Assembly: GCA_947599875.1 (NCBI GenBank)
Contig: CANQFV010000019.1
Coordinates: 1-47,410, forward strand
Length of the DNA stretch: 47,410 nucleotides
Source: an uncultured Oscillospiraceae bacterium
Lineage (GTDB): Bacteria > Bacillota > Clostridia > Oscillospirales > Oscillospiraceae
Reading direction: 5' to 3'
Part shown: positions 1-7,894 of the stretch, one piece after another
Layout of the letters: each line of letters begins with the position of its first letter
Numbering within the stretch: position 1 is the first letter of the stretch
The notes under the pieces: model-generated
The model's database searches: none
What the model saw: only the letters and a program-made list of their open reading frames with translations
What the model was told of the DNA's origin: nothing
Translations under genes and position numbers: made by a program

Positions 1-80
1 CTCCACTCTGGCATAGGATACAGCACACCAAGTATGTTTTTCTCTCTTTTGGGTGTCCACTAATCTTGACAAGTTTCCCG

Positions 81-182
81 ACCAGGGGGGATTTCGATTT
101 CCCCCCTGGACCCCCTTGAACCGACCAGTTAGGGGGCCTGCGGGCCCCCTACTGGAGAAACCCCCGGGGAGCTGCCCGGGGG
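81..182 (-). repeat. Family C palindromic repeat, copy C1 (inverted)
   Basis: This stretch is close to the reverse complement of 29049-29158 (copy C3). It holds three nested palindromes: a G6/C6 hairpin around GATTTCGATTT, an AGTTAGGGGGCC/GGCCCCCTACT hairpin, and CCCCCGGGG/CCCCGGGGG. It contains no coding sequence. The first 80 bases of the window hold nothing I recognise. Confidence 0.8.
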
Positions 183-273
183 TAATTGTATCGAATGGGT
201 GGGCAGCACCCACGCAGAGGTGTGTCATTGTGTCATGTAGCGTCTTGCAGACTTCCGAAAAAGGCAGGACTTG

Positions 274-322
274 AGGGACGGTTCTTTTGTCACACCGCAG
301 GTGGGACTAAAGAACCGTCCCT
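274..322. repeat. Family A hairpin, copy A1
   Basis: A 14-bp perfect stem (274-287 pairs with 309-322, core GGGACGGTTCTTT) encloses a second short palindrome, CACACCGCAGGTGG. It is followed by CTGTAACGCCGGG, which also follows copies A4 and A6. These REP-like hairpins explain the short false ORFs in this spacer. Confidence 0.85.
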
Positions 323-399
323 CTGTAACGCCGGGGCAGGAGTCTCGTCCAACGATAATGGCCTCCGTCCAGGGAGTTATCGACAGCAGCAGTCCCTAC

Positions 400-545
400 T
401 GTCCGTAAGAGTCCCCCTGTAGGGGCCGATGACCTCATCGGCCCGGGCGGGTTGGATGACAGAGCGGTTGCGTTAACATGGAAAATTTTAAAATTTGCCG
501 TAGGGGCCGCCGCCCTCGGCGGCCCGTGCCGCGATGATTGAGGGG
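400..545 (+). repeat. Family D repeat, copy D1
   Basis: This is nearly identical to 47157-47300 at the other end of the window. It contains the palindromes GGCCGATGACCTCATCGGCC and GGGCCGCCGCCCTCGGCGGCCC, joined by an AT-rich linker that varies between the copies. In both copies it leads directly into a family A hairpin. No gene is visible. Confidence 0.85.
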
Positions 546-600
546 TGCAAAAGAAACAGGGAAGGGCGGCGTCGTGCGTTGCCGGAAAGCCGGTGTTACA

Positions 601-660
601 CGGGGACGGTTCTTTAGTCACACCAGTGTGCGCACTGGTGGTACAAAAAAACCGTCCCCG
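601..660. repeat. Family A hairpin, copy A2
   Basis: The outer stem CGGGGACGGT.../...ACCGTCCCCG encloses a perfect inner palindrome (CACCAGTGTG/CGCACTGGTG, 621-640), so it could form a cruciform. The same inner palindrome recurs in the truncated copy at the window end. Confidence 0.85.
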
Positions 661-784
661 CTGTCCCACCTCCTCAAAAGGCGGAGAAGGGTGTCGTCTC
701 CGAAAAGCCACCCTCGACTTCCACCTCCTCAGTCCAACGGGCGCGGCACACCACCTTGTGGCTGCTCAATACTCATTCGTCCAG

Positions 785-1010
785 AAAACCCCCGGGGGAC
801 TCCCCGGGGGTTTCTCCAGTAGGGGGCCGCGGCCCCCTAACTGGTCGTTTTTAAAAGGGGAGTCCAGAGGGGGAAAATCGAAATCCCCCTCTGGTTGTTT
901 TTCTCCTCTTTGTTACTTTCTCCTCTTTTGTCAACACAAAAGAGGAGAAAGTAAAATTCCCCGTCCGCCCTTCGGGCGGACACCTTTCCCTACGGGAACG
1001 CCTCCGCCCC
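785..1010 (+). repeat. Family C palindromic repeat, copy C2
   Basis: A string of at least five hairpins ends 15 bases before the stop codon of the metal ATPase gene: CCCCCGGGGG/CCCCGGGGG, AGTAGGGGGCC/GGCCCCCTAACT, a G-rich stem around AAATCGAAAT, a roughly 20-bp stem TTACTTTCTCCTCTTTTG/CAAAAGAGGAGAAAGTAA, and GTCCGCCC/GGGCGGAC. The order matches 29044-29265, which likewise abuts the 3' end of a minus-strand gene. It may act as a terminator for the metal operon, but no clean U-tract follows the last stem. Confidence 0.8.
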
Positions 1011-1025
1011 CTCACGGAATGAGGA

Positions 1026-2855
1026 TCAAGTTTTCATGGCCCTTAGGGCATTCAGAATGGCCAGCACGGCCACACCCACGTCAGCGAACACGGCCAGCCA
1101 CATATTGGCGGCTCCCACGGCGCCCAGGACAAGGATGGCCAGCTTCACGGCCAGGGCGAAGACGATATTCTCCCACACGATGGTCATGGTGCGTCTGGAG
1201 ATGGCGATGGCCTCCGGGACTTTGGAGGGCTTATCGTCCATCAGCACCATATCGGCGGCCTCGATTGCGGCGTCGGATCCCAGGGCGCCCATTGCCAGGC
1301 CCACGTCGGCGCGCATGAGGACGGGGGCGTCGTTGATGCCGTCCCCCACAAAGGCCACGGCCCCGGCGCTCTCCCGGATCAGGTTCTCCATTGCCGAGAC
1401 CTTATCCTCCGGCAAAAGGTCGCTGAGGACGGTATCCATACCCAGCTTACCGGCCGTCTCTCTGGCCGCGGCGGCCCTGTCCCCGGTGAGCATCACGGTC
1501 TTGATGCCCATCTCCCGCAGGCGGGCCACGGACGCCGCCGCGTCCTCCTTCACCGTGTCGCTGATAAGGATCGCGCCGGCGTATGTACCGTCAACGGCCA
1601 CATGCACCACGGTACCGGCCCGCTCCTCCTCCGGCACCGAGAGGCCGGCGGCCGTCTCCATAAGCCGGGCGTTCCCGGCGAGGACGGTCTTCCCGTCAAC
1701 GCAGGCCCTGAGTCCCAGGCCGGCCAGCTCCTCCACGGACGAGGGGACCGCCCCCTCCCCGGGGGCCGCCTCCGCAATGGCCCGGGCGATGGGGTGGGTG
1801 GAGAACCGCTCCGCCCCGGCGGCCAGGGCCAGAAGCTCCCCCTCCTCCATCCCCACGGGGTGGACGGCAGTGACCCGGAAGGTCCCCTCCGTCAGGGTGC
1901 CGGTCTTATCAAACACAACTGTTTTGGCGCCGGACAGGGCCTCCAGATAGTTGGAGCCCTTCACCAGGATGCCACGCTTTGACGCCCCACCGATGCCGCC
2001 GAAGAAGCTGAGGGGCACCGAGATCACCAGGGCGCAGGGGCAGGACACCACCAGGAACACCAGCGCCCGGTGGATCCACTTCATCCAGGGCTGGCTCAGA
2101 AGCAGCGGCGGCAGGATCCCCAGCGCCAGGGCGGAGAAGACGACCGCGGGGGTGTAGTACCGGGCGAAGTGGGTGATGAAATTCTCCGTCCGGGCCTTGC
2201 GCTCCGAGGAGTTCTCCACCATATCCAGGATCCTGGCCACGGTGGATTCCGCGTAGACGCTGTTCACCCGGGCGGTGAGGGCCGCGTTGATGACGATGGT
2301 GCCGGAGATCAGGCTGTCCCCCGGGGCCACGTCCCTGGGGACGGATTCCCCGGTGAGGGCGGCGGTGTTCACGCTGCCGCTCCCCTCAAGCACCGTGCAG
2401 TCCAGAGGCACCCGCTCCCCGGGGCGGATCAGGATGGTCTCCCCCACGGACACCTCCTCCGGGTCCACCTGGGCGGCGGCGCCGTCCCGGATCACGTTGG
2501 CGTACTCGGGCCGGATATCCATAAGCGCCGCGATGGAGCTGCGGCTCTTCCCCACGGCCACGGACTGGAACAGCTCCCCCACCTGATAGAACAGCATGAC
2601 GGCCACGGCCTCCGCAAATTCCCCGGTGGCCATTGCCCCCACCGTCGCCACGGACATCAGGAAGTTCTCGTCAAACACCTGCCCGTGGGCGATATTCCTC
2701 ACCGAGCGCCACAGCACATCCCACCCCACCGTGAAGTAGGGCACCAGGAACAGCAGGAGCTTCCACACCCCCTGGACGGGGATCAGCTCCGCCGCGATAA
2801 ACAGCGCGCCGGCAAGCAAGATCCGCGCAAGATCGGCTTTTTGATGTTTCGTCAC
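1026..2855 (-). CDS. cadA: P1B-type heavy-metal-exporting ATPase (CadA/ZntA-like)
   Basis: This is a membrane pump expected to export Zn2+/Cd2+/Pb2+ from the cytoplasm. In the 609-residue product I see the actuator TGES motif (168-171), the metal-gating CPC motif in a membrane segment (272-274), the phosphorylated aspartate in DKTGT (D316), a THP motif equivalent to the SEHP loop, and GDGINDAP near the C-terminus, followed by the last membrane helices. I chose the GTG at 2855 because GGAGGG lies 6 bases upstream; the longer upstream reading frame has no ribosome site. The protein has no N-terminal metal-binding domain. That domain is encoded separately just upstream (2964-3182). With the ArsR gene it forms one operon. 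Zn/Cd specificity is inferred from the CPC motif and the SmtB-like repressor. Confidence 0.95.
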   Translation of the reverse strand: MTKHQKADLARILLAGALFIAAELIPVQGVWKLLLFLVPYFTVGWDVLWRSVRNIAHGQVFDENFLMSVATVGAMATGEFAEAVAVMLFYQVGELFQSVAVGKSRSSIAALMDIRPEYANVIRDGAAAQVDPEEVSVGETILIRPGERVPLDCTVLEGSGSVNTAALTGESVPRDVAPGDSLISGTIVINAALTARVNSVYAESTVARILDMVENSSERKARTENFITHFARYYTPAVVFSALALGILPPLLLSQPWMKWIHRALVFLVVSCPCALVISVPLSFFGGIGGASKRGILVKGSNYLEALSGAKTVVFDKTGTLTEGTFRVTAVHPVGMEEGELLALAAGAERFSTHPIARAIAEAAPGEGAVPSSVEELAGLGLRACVDGKTVLAGNARLMETAAGLSVPEEERAGTVVHVAVDGTYAGAILISDTVKEDAAASVARLREMGIKTVMLTGDRAAAARETAGKLGMDTVLSDLLPEDKVSAMENLIRESAGAVAFVGDGINDAPVLMRADVGLAMGALGSDAAIEAADMVLMDDKPSKVPEAIAISRRTMTIVWENIVFALAVKLAILVLGAVGAANMWLAVFADVGVAVLAILNALRAMKT

Positions 2856-2963
2856 AAAGATCCCTCCAAACCTTCTCTTCTCCCGTTGCGGAAAGCCCCG
2901 AACCGCGTTACGCATGATCCTAATTATACTATGTAACACCGTCCGGCGGCTCCCCCCGCGCCC

Positions 2964-3182
2964 TCAGCGGCAGATCACGCAGTCTGGCTCCACCTTTTTG
3001 CACAGCCTGACCACTTCGTCCATGATCTCCTCGAAGCGGGACTCCTCCGCGTCCACGGTCATCCTCTGGGTGAGGAAATTCACGCTGGCGTCGTTGACGC
3101 CGTCCAGCTTTTTGATGCCCCGCTCCATCTTCGCGGCGCAGTTGGCGCAGTCTAAGTCCTTGAGACGGTAGCTCTTTTTCAT
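2964..3182 (-). CDS. Free-standing HMA heavy-metal-binding domain protein
   Basis: This is a 72-residue single-domain protein with the ferredoxin-like HMA pattern. The metal site is DCANCAAK (Cys12, Cys15), and a further C-x2-C lies at the extreme C-terminus (DCVICR). It probably hands metal to, or regulates, the ATPase downstream, which lacks its own HMA domain. The start at 3182 is preceded by AAGGAGGAG; the TTG further upstream has none. It lies 63 bases after the repressor gene and 108 bases before the ATPase, on the same strand. The usual methionine of the GMxCxxC motif is Asp here (LDCANC), as in many CadA N-termini. Confidence 0.9.
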   Translation of the reverse strand: MKKSYRLKDLDCANCAAKMERGIKKLDGVNDASVNFLTQRMTVDAEESRFEEIMDEVVRLCKKVEPDCVICR

Positions 3183-3245
3183 ACGGTTCTCCTCCTTCAA
3201 AATAAATCATTGAGACAGCCGAGGCCCGCAGGCCTCGCGCTTTTT

Positions 3246-3605
3246 TTACTCCAGCACATGGGACAGGCCCTGGTCGATGATGCCCCGCACATGGTCGTCG
3301 GCCAGGAAGCAGATGATGTTCTTCCCCTCGCGCCTGGAGGAGATGAGCTTGCTCTGCTTTAAGATCCGCAGCTGGTGGGAGATGGCCGACTGGCTGATCC
3401 CCAGAAGCTCCGCGATGTCGCAGACGCACATCTCCGACTCCATCAGCACAAACAGGATCTTCATCCGCGTGGAGTCCCCGAACATCTTGAAAAGATCCGC
3501 CAGCTCGTAGAGGGTGTCGTCATCCGGCAGGACGTCCCGCACCTTCTCCACCACGTCGGCGTGGGCCTCCGGCACCTCACATAGAAGCTCGCTGTTCTCA
3601 TCCAT
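3246..3605 (-). CDS. ArsR/SmtB-family metal-sensing repressor
   Basis: This 119-residue winged-helix repressor should release its operator when metal binds. The recognition helix is ISQSAISHQLRIL (70-82). Both metal sites known in the family are visible: the alpha-3N site (Cys9 near the N-terminus plus Cys60 and Cys62 in MCVCD, as in CadC) and the alpha-5 site (Asp103, His105, His116, Glu119), which has exactly the spacing of SmtB. It is the first gene of the metal operon, and an operator palindrome lies between its promoter and start codon. It therefore probably represses itself together with the HMA protein and the pump. Having both sites intact suggests Zn plus Cd/Pb sensing. Confidence 0.93.
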   Translation of the reverse strand: MDENSELLCEVPEAHADVVEKVRDVLPDDDTLYELADLFKMFGDSTRMKILFVLMESEMCVCDIAELLGISQSAISHQLRILKQSKLISSRREGKNIICFLADDHVRGIIDQGLSHVLE

Positions 3606-3623
3606 AGTTATTCATCCTTTCAT

Positions 3624-3639
3624 ATGAGCAAGTGTTCAT
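3624..3639 (-). promoter_or_regulatory. Operator palindrome for the ArsR/SmtB repressor
   Basis: On the minus strand this reads ATGAACACTTGCTCAT, an inverted repeat (ATGAxCA/TGxTCAT) of the SmtB/CzrA/CadC operator type. It lies 10-25 bases downstream of the predicted transcription start, so bound repressor would block the promoter. Confidence 0.8.
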
Positions 3640-3655
3640 ACGTTTGACTGTCTGT

Positions 3656-3684
3656 ACTATACCACCGCCGCGCCCGGCTGTCAA
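3656..3684 (-). promoter_or_regulatory. Sigma-A promoter of the metal-efflux operon
   Basis: The minus strand carries a perfect TTGACA (3679-3684), a 17-base spacer and TATAGT (3656-3661). The predicted start is near 3649. Confidence 0.88.
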
Positions 3685-3781
3685 GAAGAATTTTCCGGAA
3701 AATAGTTACAATGCTGATACTGTTATTTTCTTACAGAAGCTTTTCCCCCTCCCCGCCCGGATCGCCCCGGACGCAAAAAAT

Positions 3782-3829
3782 CCACAAGATTTGTGGTGAA
3801 AAACTTCTCCGTTTCCCCACATCTTGTGG
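3782..3829. repeat. Inverted repeat in the divergent intergenic region
   Basis: CCACAAGAT (3782-3790) and ATCTTGTGG (3821-3829) form a perfect 9-bp inverted repeat flanked by A- and T-tracts, with a 30-base centre. It lies between the divergent metal operon and the NlpC/P60 operon, about 50 bases upstream of the -35 box of the latter. It could be a regulator site or a hairpin. The rest of 3685-3870 shows nothing recognisable. Confidence 0.55.
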
Positions 3830-3874
3830 TTTTTCCCTCATTTTTGGGAATGAATACAAATTTACGTTTAGATG

Positions 3875-3903
3875 TTGACAATCGGGATACAATGTGTTAC
3901 AAT
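3875..3903 (+). promoter_or_regulatory. Sigma-A promoter of the orf98-NlpC/P60 operon
   Basis: A perfect TTGACA (3875-3880), a 17-base spacer and TACAAT (3898-3903) lie 31 bases before the orf98 start codon. Confidence 0.88.
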
Positions 3904-3934
3904 TTGGTTACGATATTCATCAGGAGGTCACCCG

Positions 3935-4231
3935 ATGGCAAACGCGAAATCTCAGGAAATACTTGAATACCGTGGACGGCCCCTCCGCCGTAAGGACAAC
4001 ATCCTCTACTACGGCAGCATGTCCGACAAGTACATCATTATGATGCAGGTGACCGATACAAAAACGGTTGACGATATGGATGTGGCCACGCGGGTCTCCG
4101 TGCAGCTGCAGCTTACGGATCCGGATCTGAAATCCCGGGACCGGGTCGTCAAGAAAACGGAAAAGGGCGGGCTTTACGCCGCGATGGACGTTGCCGCCGT
4201 GTGGCTGGAGAGGGCACTCTCCTCCAAGTGA
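3935..4231 (+). CDS. Conserved-looking hypothetical protein (98 aa)
   Basis: I do not recognise this protein family. The start at 3935 has AGGAGG (3922-3927) at good spacing and follows a strong promoter, so it is very likely a real gene. The product is soluble, has no signal peptide and is rich in charged residues. The central part (SMSDKYIIMMQV, VSVQLQLTD) looks like beta strands, and the C-terminus (GLYAAMDVAAVWLERAL) looks like an amphipathic helix. It is the first gene of a two-gene operon, 20 bases before the secreted peptidoglycan hydrolase gene, so a cytoplasmic role linked to envelope growth is possible. That link is inference from context only. Confidence 0.82.
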   Translation: MANAKSQEILEYRGRPLRRKDNILYYGSMSDKYIIMMQVTDTKTVDDMDVATRVSVQLQLTDPDLKSRDRVVKKTEKGGLYAAMDVAAVWLERALSSK

Positions 4232-4251
4232 TGAAAGGACTAAAGCTAAGC

Positions 4252-5163
4252 ATGAAGACACTAAAGAAGGTTGTTATCGCCGTACTTGTTCTGGCTATCT
4301 CCCTGAGCCTGTGCGCCTTTGGCGTCAGCGCCGAGGGGGGGACCGTCGCCTGGGGCGCCGCCACCGTTGACGCCTCCGCGCTGAACATCCGCAAAGGCCC
4401 GGGAACCGGCTATGACCGGGTGGGCATTGTCGCGGGCGGCACGATCGTGGTCGTTCTGGAGAAGACCAACGCCCAGTGGTACAAGATCAACTACTCCGGC
4501 ACCGTGGGCTATGTCTCCGTGGATTACCTCACCGAGATCCTGAAGGCCGAGAACTTCAAGGCCACCGGCGTCATCAACGGCTCCGGCGTGCGGATGCGCA
4601 AAGGCCCCTCCACCGGTGAGAGCATCATCACCTCCTACGACGAGGGCAAAGAGGTACATATCATCGGCATCAACAACGGCTGGTACAAGGTGGCTGAGGC
4701 CGAGGGCACCGGATATATCCGCTCCGACTATGTGAACATCACCGGCGGCGGCCCCACCTACTCCACCGAGAAGGCCGCAAACTCCACTCTGGGCCAGCAG
4801 ATCGCCAACTTTGCCCTGCAGTATGTGGGTTACAACTACGTCTACGGCGAGGAGTCCCCCTCCAGGGGCTTTGACTGCTCCGGCCTTATGTACTATGTGT
4901 ACGGCCAGTTCGGCTACAAGCTGGAGCGCCGCGCCTCCATGCAGTACAAGTACAACGGACGCCATGTGAGCAAGAGCGAGCTTCAGCAGGGCGATCTGAT
5001 CTTCTTCTCCTCCAACGGGGGGGCCAGCGTCACCCACGTCGGCATGTACATAGGCAACGGACAGTTCGTCCACGCCTCCACCTCCAAGACCGGCGTCATC
5101 ATCTCCGACCTGAACAGCAGCTACTACACCCGCTGCTACTACGGCGCCAACCGGATCATCTGA
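4252..5163 (+). CDS. Secreted SH3b-NlpC/P60 peptidoglycan endopeptidase
   Basis: This 303-residue protein has a signal peptide (residues 1-27, MKTLKK followed by a hydrophobic core and a VSA-E cleavage site). Two bacterial SH3 domains follow, each starting with the [LV]xxRKGPxTG motif (about residues 40-95 and 105-165), and then a C-terminal NlpC/P60 cysteine peptidase domain. The catalytic Cys209 lies in FDCSGL and His262 in THVGMY, with a further His in QFVHAS. It should cut stem peptides in the cell wall, with the SH3b domains binding the wall. Upstream in-frame codons at 4201 and 4231 lie before the basic n-region and have no clear ribosome site, so I prefer 4252. It shares a promoter with orf98. 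Confidence 0.95.
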   Translation: MKTLKKVVIAVLVLAISLSLCAFGVSAEGGTVAWGAATVDASALNIRKGPGTGYDRVGIVAGGTIVVVLEKTNAQWYKINYSGTVGYVSVDYLTEILKAENFKATGVINGSGVRMRKGPSTGESIITSYDEGKEVHIIGINNGWYKVAEAEGTGYIRSDYVNITGGGPTYSTEKAANSTLGQQIANFALQYVGYNYVYGEESPSRGFDCSGLMYYVYGQFGYKLERRASMQYKYNGRHVSKSELQQGDLIFFSSNGGASVTHVGMYIGNGQFVHASTSKTGVIISDLNSSYYTRCYYGANRII

Positions 5164-5179
5164 CGCCCGGCACACCGGC

Positions 5180-5239
5180 TTTTGACAAACTGAAACTGAG
5201 GGTTCTCGTAAGAGAACCCTCAGTTTCAGTTTGTCAAAA
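5180..5239. repeat. Perfect 28-bp inverted repeat with GTAA loop
   Basis: Bases 5180-5207 pair perfectly with 5212-5239 around a GTAA loop, 16 bases after the NlpC/P60 stop codon. The arms begin with TTTT and end with AAAA, so no U-tract follows the stem on either strand. It could still stop transcription from both sides between these convergent genes. The inner 12 bp recur at 5434-5461. Confidence 0.85.
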
Positions 5240-5253
5240 ACTCAAGTTCAAAC

Positions 5254-5393
5254 TTTTTTCCGGCGACATGTGCGTCGGAAAAATCCCTTTTGTCACGCAA
5301 GTGTACGGCCCTCCGGTCCGTGCGCGCAGCGTGACGGCAGGGAAATTTCTCTGAATTTCGCAAAATTCAGAGAAATGTCCCGCACGTTCCCCT
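5254..5393 (+). repeat. Family B three-hairpin repeat, copy B1
   Basis: There are three hairpins in a row: TTTTCCGGCG/CGTCGGAAAA around ACATGTG, GTCACGC (5292-5298) with GCGTGAC (5329-5335), and ATTTCTCTGAATTT with its complement around CGC. In other copies the second stem is GCCGCGC/GCGCGGC and the third arm is unrelated in sequence but still self-complementary. It lies between the 3' ends of two convergent genes. Confidence 0.8.
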
Positions 5394-5433
5394 TTGTCGG
5401 AAAAGCCCGCAGGGCTTTTTCGACAGGCTGCTG

Positions 5434-5469
5434 CTGAGGGTTCTCGTAAGAGAACCCTCAGTTTTATTT
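5434..5469 (+). terminator. Rho-independent terminator (second copy of the GTAA hairpin)
   Basis: A 12-bp stem, CTGAGGGTTCTC/GAGAACCCTCAG with a GTAA loop, is followed by TTTTATTT. The same stem-loop lies inside the 28-bp inverted repeat at 5180-5239, so the two copies flank repeat B1. The T-run overlaps the end of the ABC permease gene on the other strand. Confidence 0.75.
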
Positions 5470-7893
5470 GCCGGAAAAGCCCTGCGGGGCTTTGCCTGGC
5501 AAAAAATCCCTCGCCTGCGTCCCCCCTGCCCGGGCGAACAGGCACGCCGCGGCGGCCGAGGCTGCCGCGAGGAGGGCGGCTGCGGCCAGGGCCGCGCCCG
5601 TTACGGCCCCCTTGGCGTCAAGGCACAGGGGCATGGCCGCCACAGGCAGGACGACGGACAGGGGGCGAAACACGCCGATGTCCATGTAGGCGTAGAGGAC
5701 GGAGGGGATCAGCATCGCGGCGCTGGCGGCGACAGTGGCGGCCTCCAGGCGTCTTGCGCAGTCGGAGAGGAACAGCACCATGACCGCACAGCAGAAAAGG
5801 CTCAGCCAGCGGTAGGCGTAGAGAAGCGCCAGCCAGAGGGCGACGGGGCAGTTTAAGGGAAACTCCGTCAGCATGGACAGGTTCTTCGCCGGGGCGGAGG
5901 CGGGGATATCAAATTCGGACAGCAGCGTGTAGACCTCCATGCCGTAGACGGCGGCCCAGACCAGGGTGGTCATGGCGGCCGCCAGCAGCAGCTTGCGGAG
6001 GATCAGCGCGCCCCGGCCCCGTGCCGTGGATCTCAGGAGATATGTCATGCCGGACTGCCGCTCGTAGGCCATGCTCCCGGCCAGAAGCAGGGTCAACGCC
6101 AGCACCGCCACCAGGGCGGCCCTTTGCTGGTTTGCCTGGGCGTAGGCGCCGTAGACGCTCTCGAAGGGCGTCTCGTCCACGAGCCAGGGGGTGAACCCCT
6201 CCGCCGCGCCCCGGCGGCGCAGCTCCTGGGCGCGGGCGCGAACCGTGGAGAGGCCCTCGCTCTTTGTCTGGGCCGCGGCCGCCTCCCGGCTATACTTGTC
6301 CAGCAGCGGGTACTCGATGAGGCCGTTATCGAAATCGGCCTGGGCCTGATCCCGGGCCGCGATCACCGCGTCAAGCTCCGCCTGCTCCGCGTCCATCCGG
6401 TCGAAGGTGCCCTCCGTGATCTCCCCGGCAAACTGGGCGGTGTACTGCCGCGCCGCCTGCTCCGCGGAGGACATGATGGGGATAGAGACGGTGTAGTTAA
6501 GGCCGAGAACCACATAGACCAGCAGCGCGGCGATGACCACGCCCTTTTGGATCCACAGGGTCTTGTGCAGCTCCATGCCCATGAGGTGCAGGCGGCGCAG
6601 GAGCCTGTCCGTGACGCTGTTGAGCCTGTACGCCACCCGGCCCAGGAGATCCCGCCCCGCGGCGGGCTTTTTGCGGCAGTGGACATACACACATATCGCC
6701 GTCAAGAGTAAGCACAGCGGAACCAGGGCCAGCTGGGAGATGCTCCGGATCCCCAGGGGGTAGGTGAAAATGTCGATGTTCAGGTAGTTTGTGTAGAGGT
6801 CGGACAGGCTGATGTAGGTAAAGAGGTTGAAGTATTTGAGGATATTAAAGGCGCTCTGCACGGGCAGGAAGGTGTAGAGGCTGTACTCCACCGCCAGCAC
6901 CCCCGCCGCCACGATGACGGTGTATTTCACGTTGTTGATGGCCGTCAGCATGAGCCAGAGGAGCAGGCTCACCAAAAAGGCGGCGGCAACGCGAAGAAGG
7001 AGGAAGCGAATAAGGAAGCCGCCCACCGTGGTGAGCATGGGCAGCCGGCCCAGCGCCTCCACGGACTGCACAGCGCGGTCTAAATCCCCGACGCCGCCGT
7101 ACAGGGAGAAGCCCAGGGCGAGATCTGTGCCGCAGAGCAGCAGCACTCCGACGACGGATGTGCCCAGCAGGATCAGCGTCCGGCGAATGGCCAGCCTGAG
7201 TCTCCCGTTTGGCGCGGCGTGGACGACGCTCCACAGACCGGCCTTGCGCTCCTCCAAAAAGGACAGGGCCACCAGGAGCAGCGCCAGCAGCAGGAAGTAG
7301 TCCGTGAGCCGGAAGGACATAAACGACTCCACCGCGCCGTCCGCCCCCAGCGTCAGCTCCACGCCCCGGAGCTTTTCAAACTCCTCCGCCGTTTTGAGGA
7401 TGTTCCGCCCGGAAAAGCTCTTAGGGTCGCTGAAGATGGAGAAGGTCAGGAGGTTTTCCTTGTTCCTCTGGATGTTCTCCAGCCACTGGCCGTAGCCGGT
7501 GAGGTACTCCGTCTGCGCCAGCAGATTCCTGACCGCCACATAGTCAAGCCGGGCCTCGCCGTCACCCTCCGCCGGCTCGCCGCTGTCAAAGAGAGCGGAC
7601 GACAGGGCCTCCTCCTGCCCGGCGAGATACGCCTCGGCGTCCGCCGCCGGCATGTCCCGCACCCGCCGGATCCACTGGAGATACCGGCGGTACGCAGATC
7701 CGGCGTCCACGGTCTCCTGCGTCACGCTGTATTCGCCGTTTAGGATGATGGTTCCGCCGGCGGGCAGTGAGACGTCCAGGCCGTAGTCGTTTTTTACCTG
7801 CTCCCGGGCAAAGAGAAAGCCGTTCAAAAGTAAAATAAGGATGAGGCCCAGCGCCAGCCGCCGCCGGGAGAAAATTCGTCCAAGCTCTCTCAT
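5464..7893 (-). CDS. ABC-2 type exporter permease, two permease halves fused
   Basis: The large integral membrane protein (809 residues from the ATG at 7893; a GTG at 7902 is possible) shows two similar halves. Each half has an N-terminal membrane helix, an extracytoplasmic helical segment of roughly 150 residues rich in Glu, Asp and Gln, and then a block of about five or six membrane helices. The second half begins near residue 440, where a basic segment is followed by a new membrane helix. The fused layout would give a complete transporter membrane domain from one chain. The gene overlaps the stop of the ATPase gene, so translation is coupled. The two form an operon with the upstream lipoprotein (8652-9851). 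The cargo is unknown; antimicrobial peptide or lipid export is plausible from the SkfE/BcrA-like ATPase but unproven. Confidence 0.88.
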   Translation of the reverse strand: MRELGRIFSRRRLALGLILILLLNGFLFAREQVKNDYGLDVSLPAGGTIILNGEYSVTQETVDAGSAYRRYLQWIRRVRDMPAADAEAYLAGQEEALSSALFDSGEPAEGDGEARLDYVAVRNLLAQTEYLTGYGQWLENIQRNKENLLTFSIFSDPKSFSGRNILKTAEEFEKLRGVELTLGADGAVESFMSFRLTDYFLLLALLLVALSFLEERKAGLWSVVHAAPNGRLRLAIRRTLILLGTSVVGVLLLCGTDLALGFSLYGGVGDLDRAVQSVEALGRLPMLTTVGGFLIRFLLLRVAAAFLVSLLLWLMLTAINNVKYTVIVAAGVLAVEYSLYTFLPVQSAFNILKYFNLFTYISLSDLYTNYLNIDIFTYPLGIRSISQLALVPLCLLLTAICVYVHCRKKPAAGRDLLGRVAYRLNSVTDRLLRRLHLMGMELHKTLWIQKGVVIAALLVYVVLGLNYTVSIPIMSSAEQAARQYTAQFAGEITEGTFDRMDAEQAELDAVIAARDQAQADFDNGLIEYPLLDKYSREAAAAQTKSEGLSTVRARAQELRRRGAAEGFTPWLVDETPFESVYGAYAQANQQRAALVAVLALTLLLAGSMAYERQSGMTYLLRSTARGRGALILRKLLLAAAMTTLVWAAVYGMEVYTLLSEFDIPASAPAKNLSMLTEFPLNCPVALWLALLYAYRWLSLFCCAVMVLFLSDCARRLEAATVAASAAMLIPSVLYAYMDIGVFRPLSVVLPVAAMPLCLDAKGAVTGAALAAAALLAAASAAAACLFARAGGTQARDFLPGKAPQGFSGK

Positions 7894-7894
7894 A

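Noticed and set aside
1-80. Possible insertion-sequence end at the window start
   Set aside because: GGTGTCCACTAATCTTGAC looks vaguely like an IS terminus, but no matching inverted end or transposase is in the window.
538-1318. ORFs over the repeats at the left end
   Set aside because: They run through hairpin repeats A2 and C2 and then antisense into the metal ATPase; composition is dictated by palindromes.
3224-3247. Terminator between the ArsR and HMA genes
   Set aside because: The hairpin GAGGCC/GGCCTC is followed by a T-run only on the plus strand, opposite to the operon, so it should not stop the operon's transcription.
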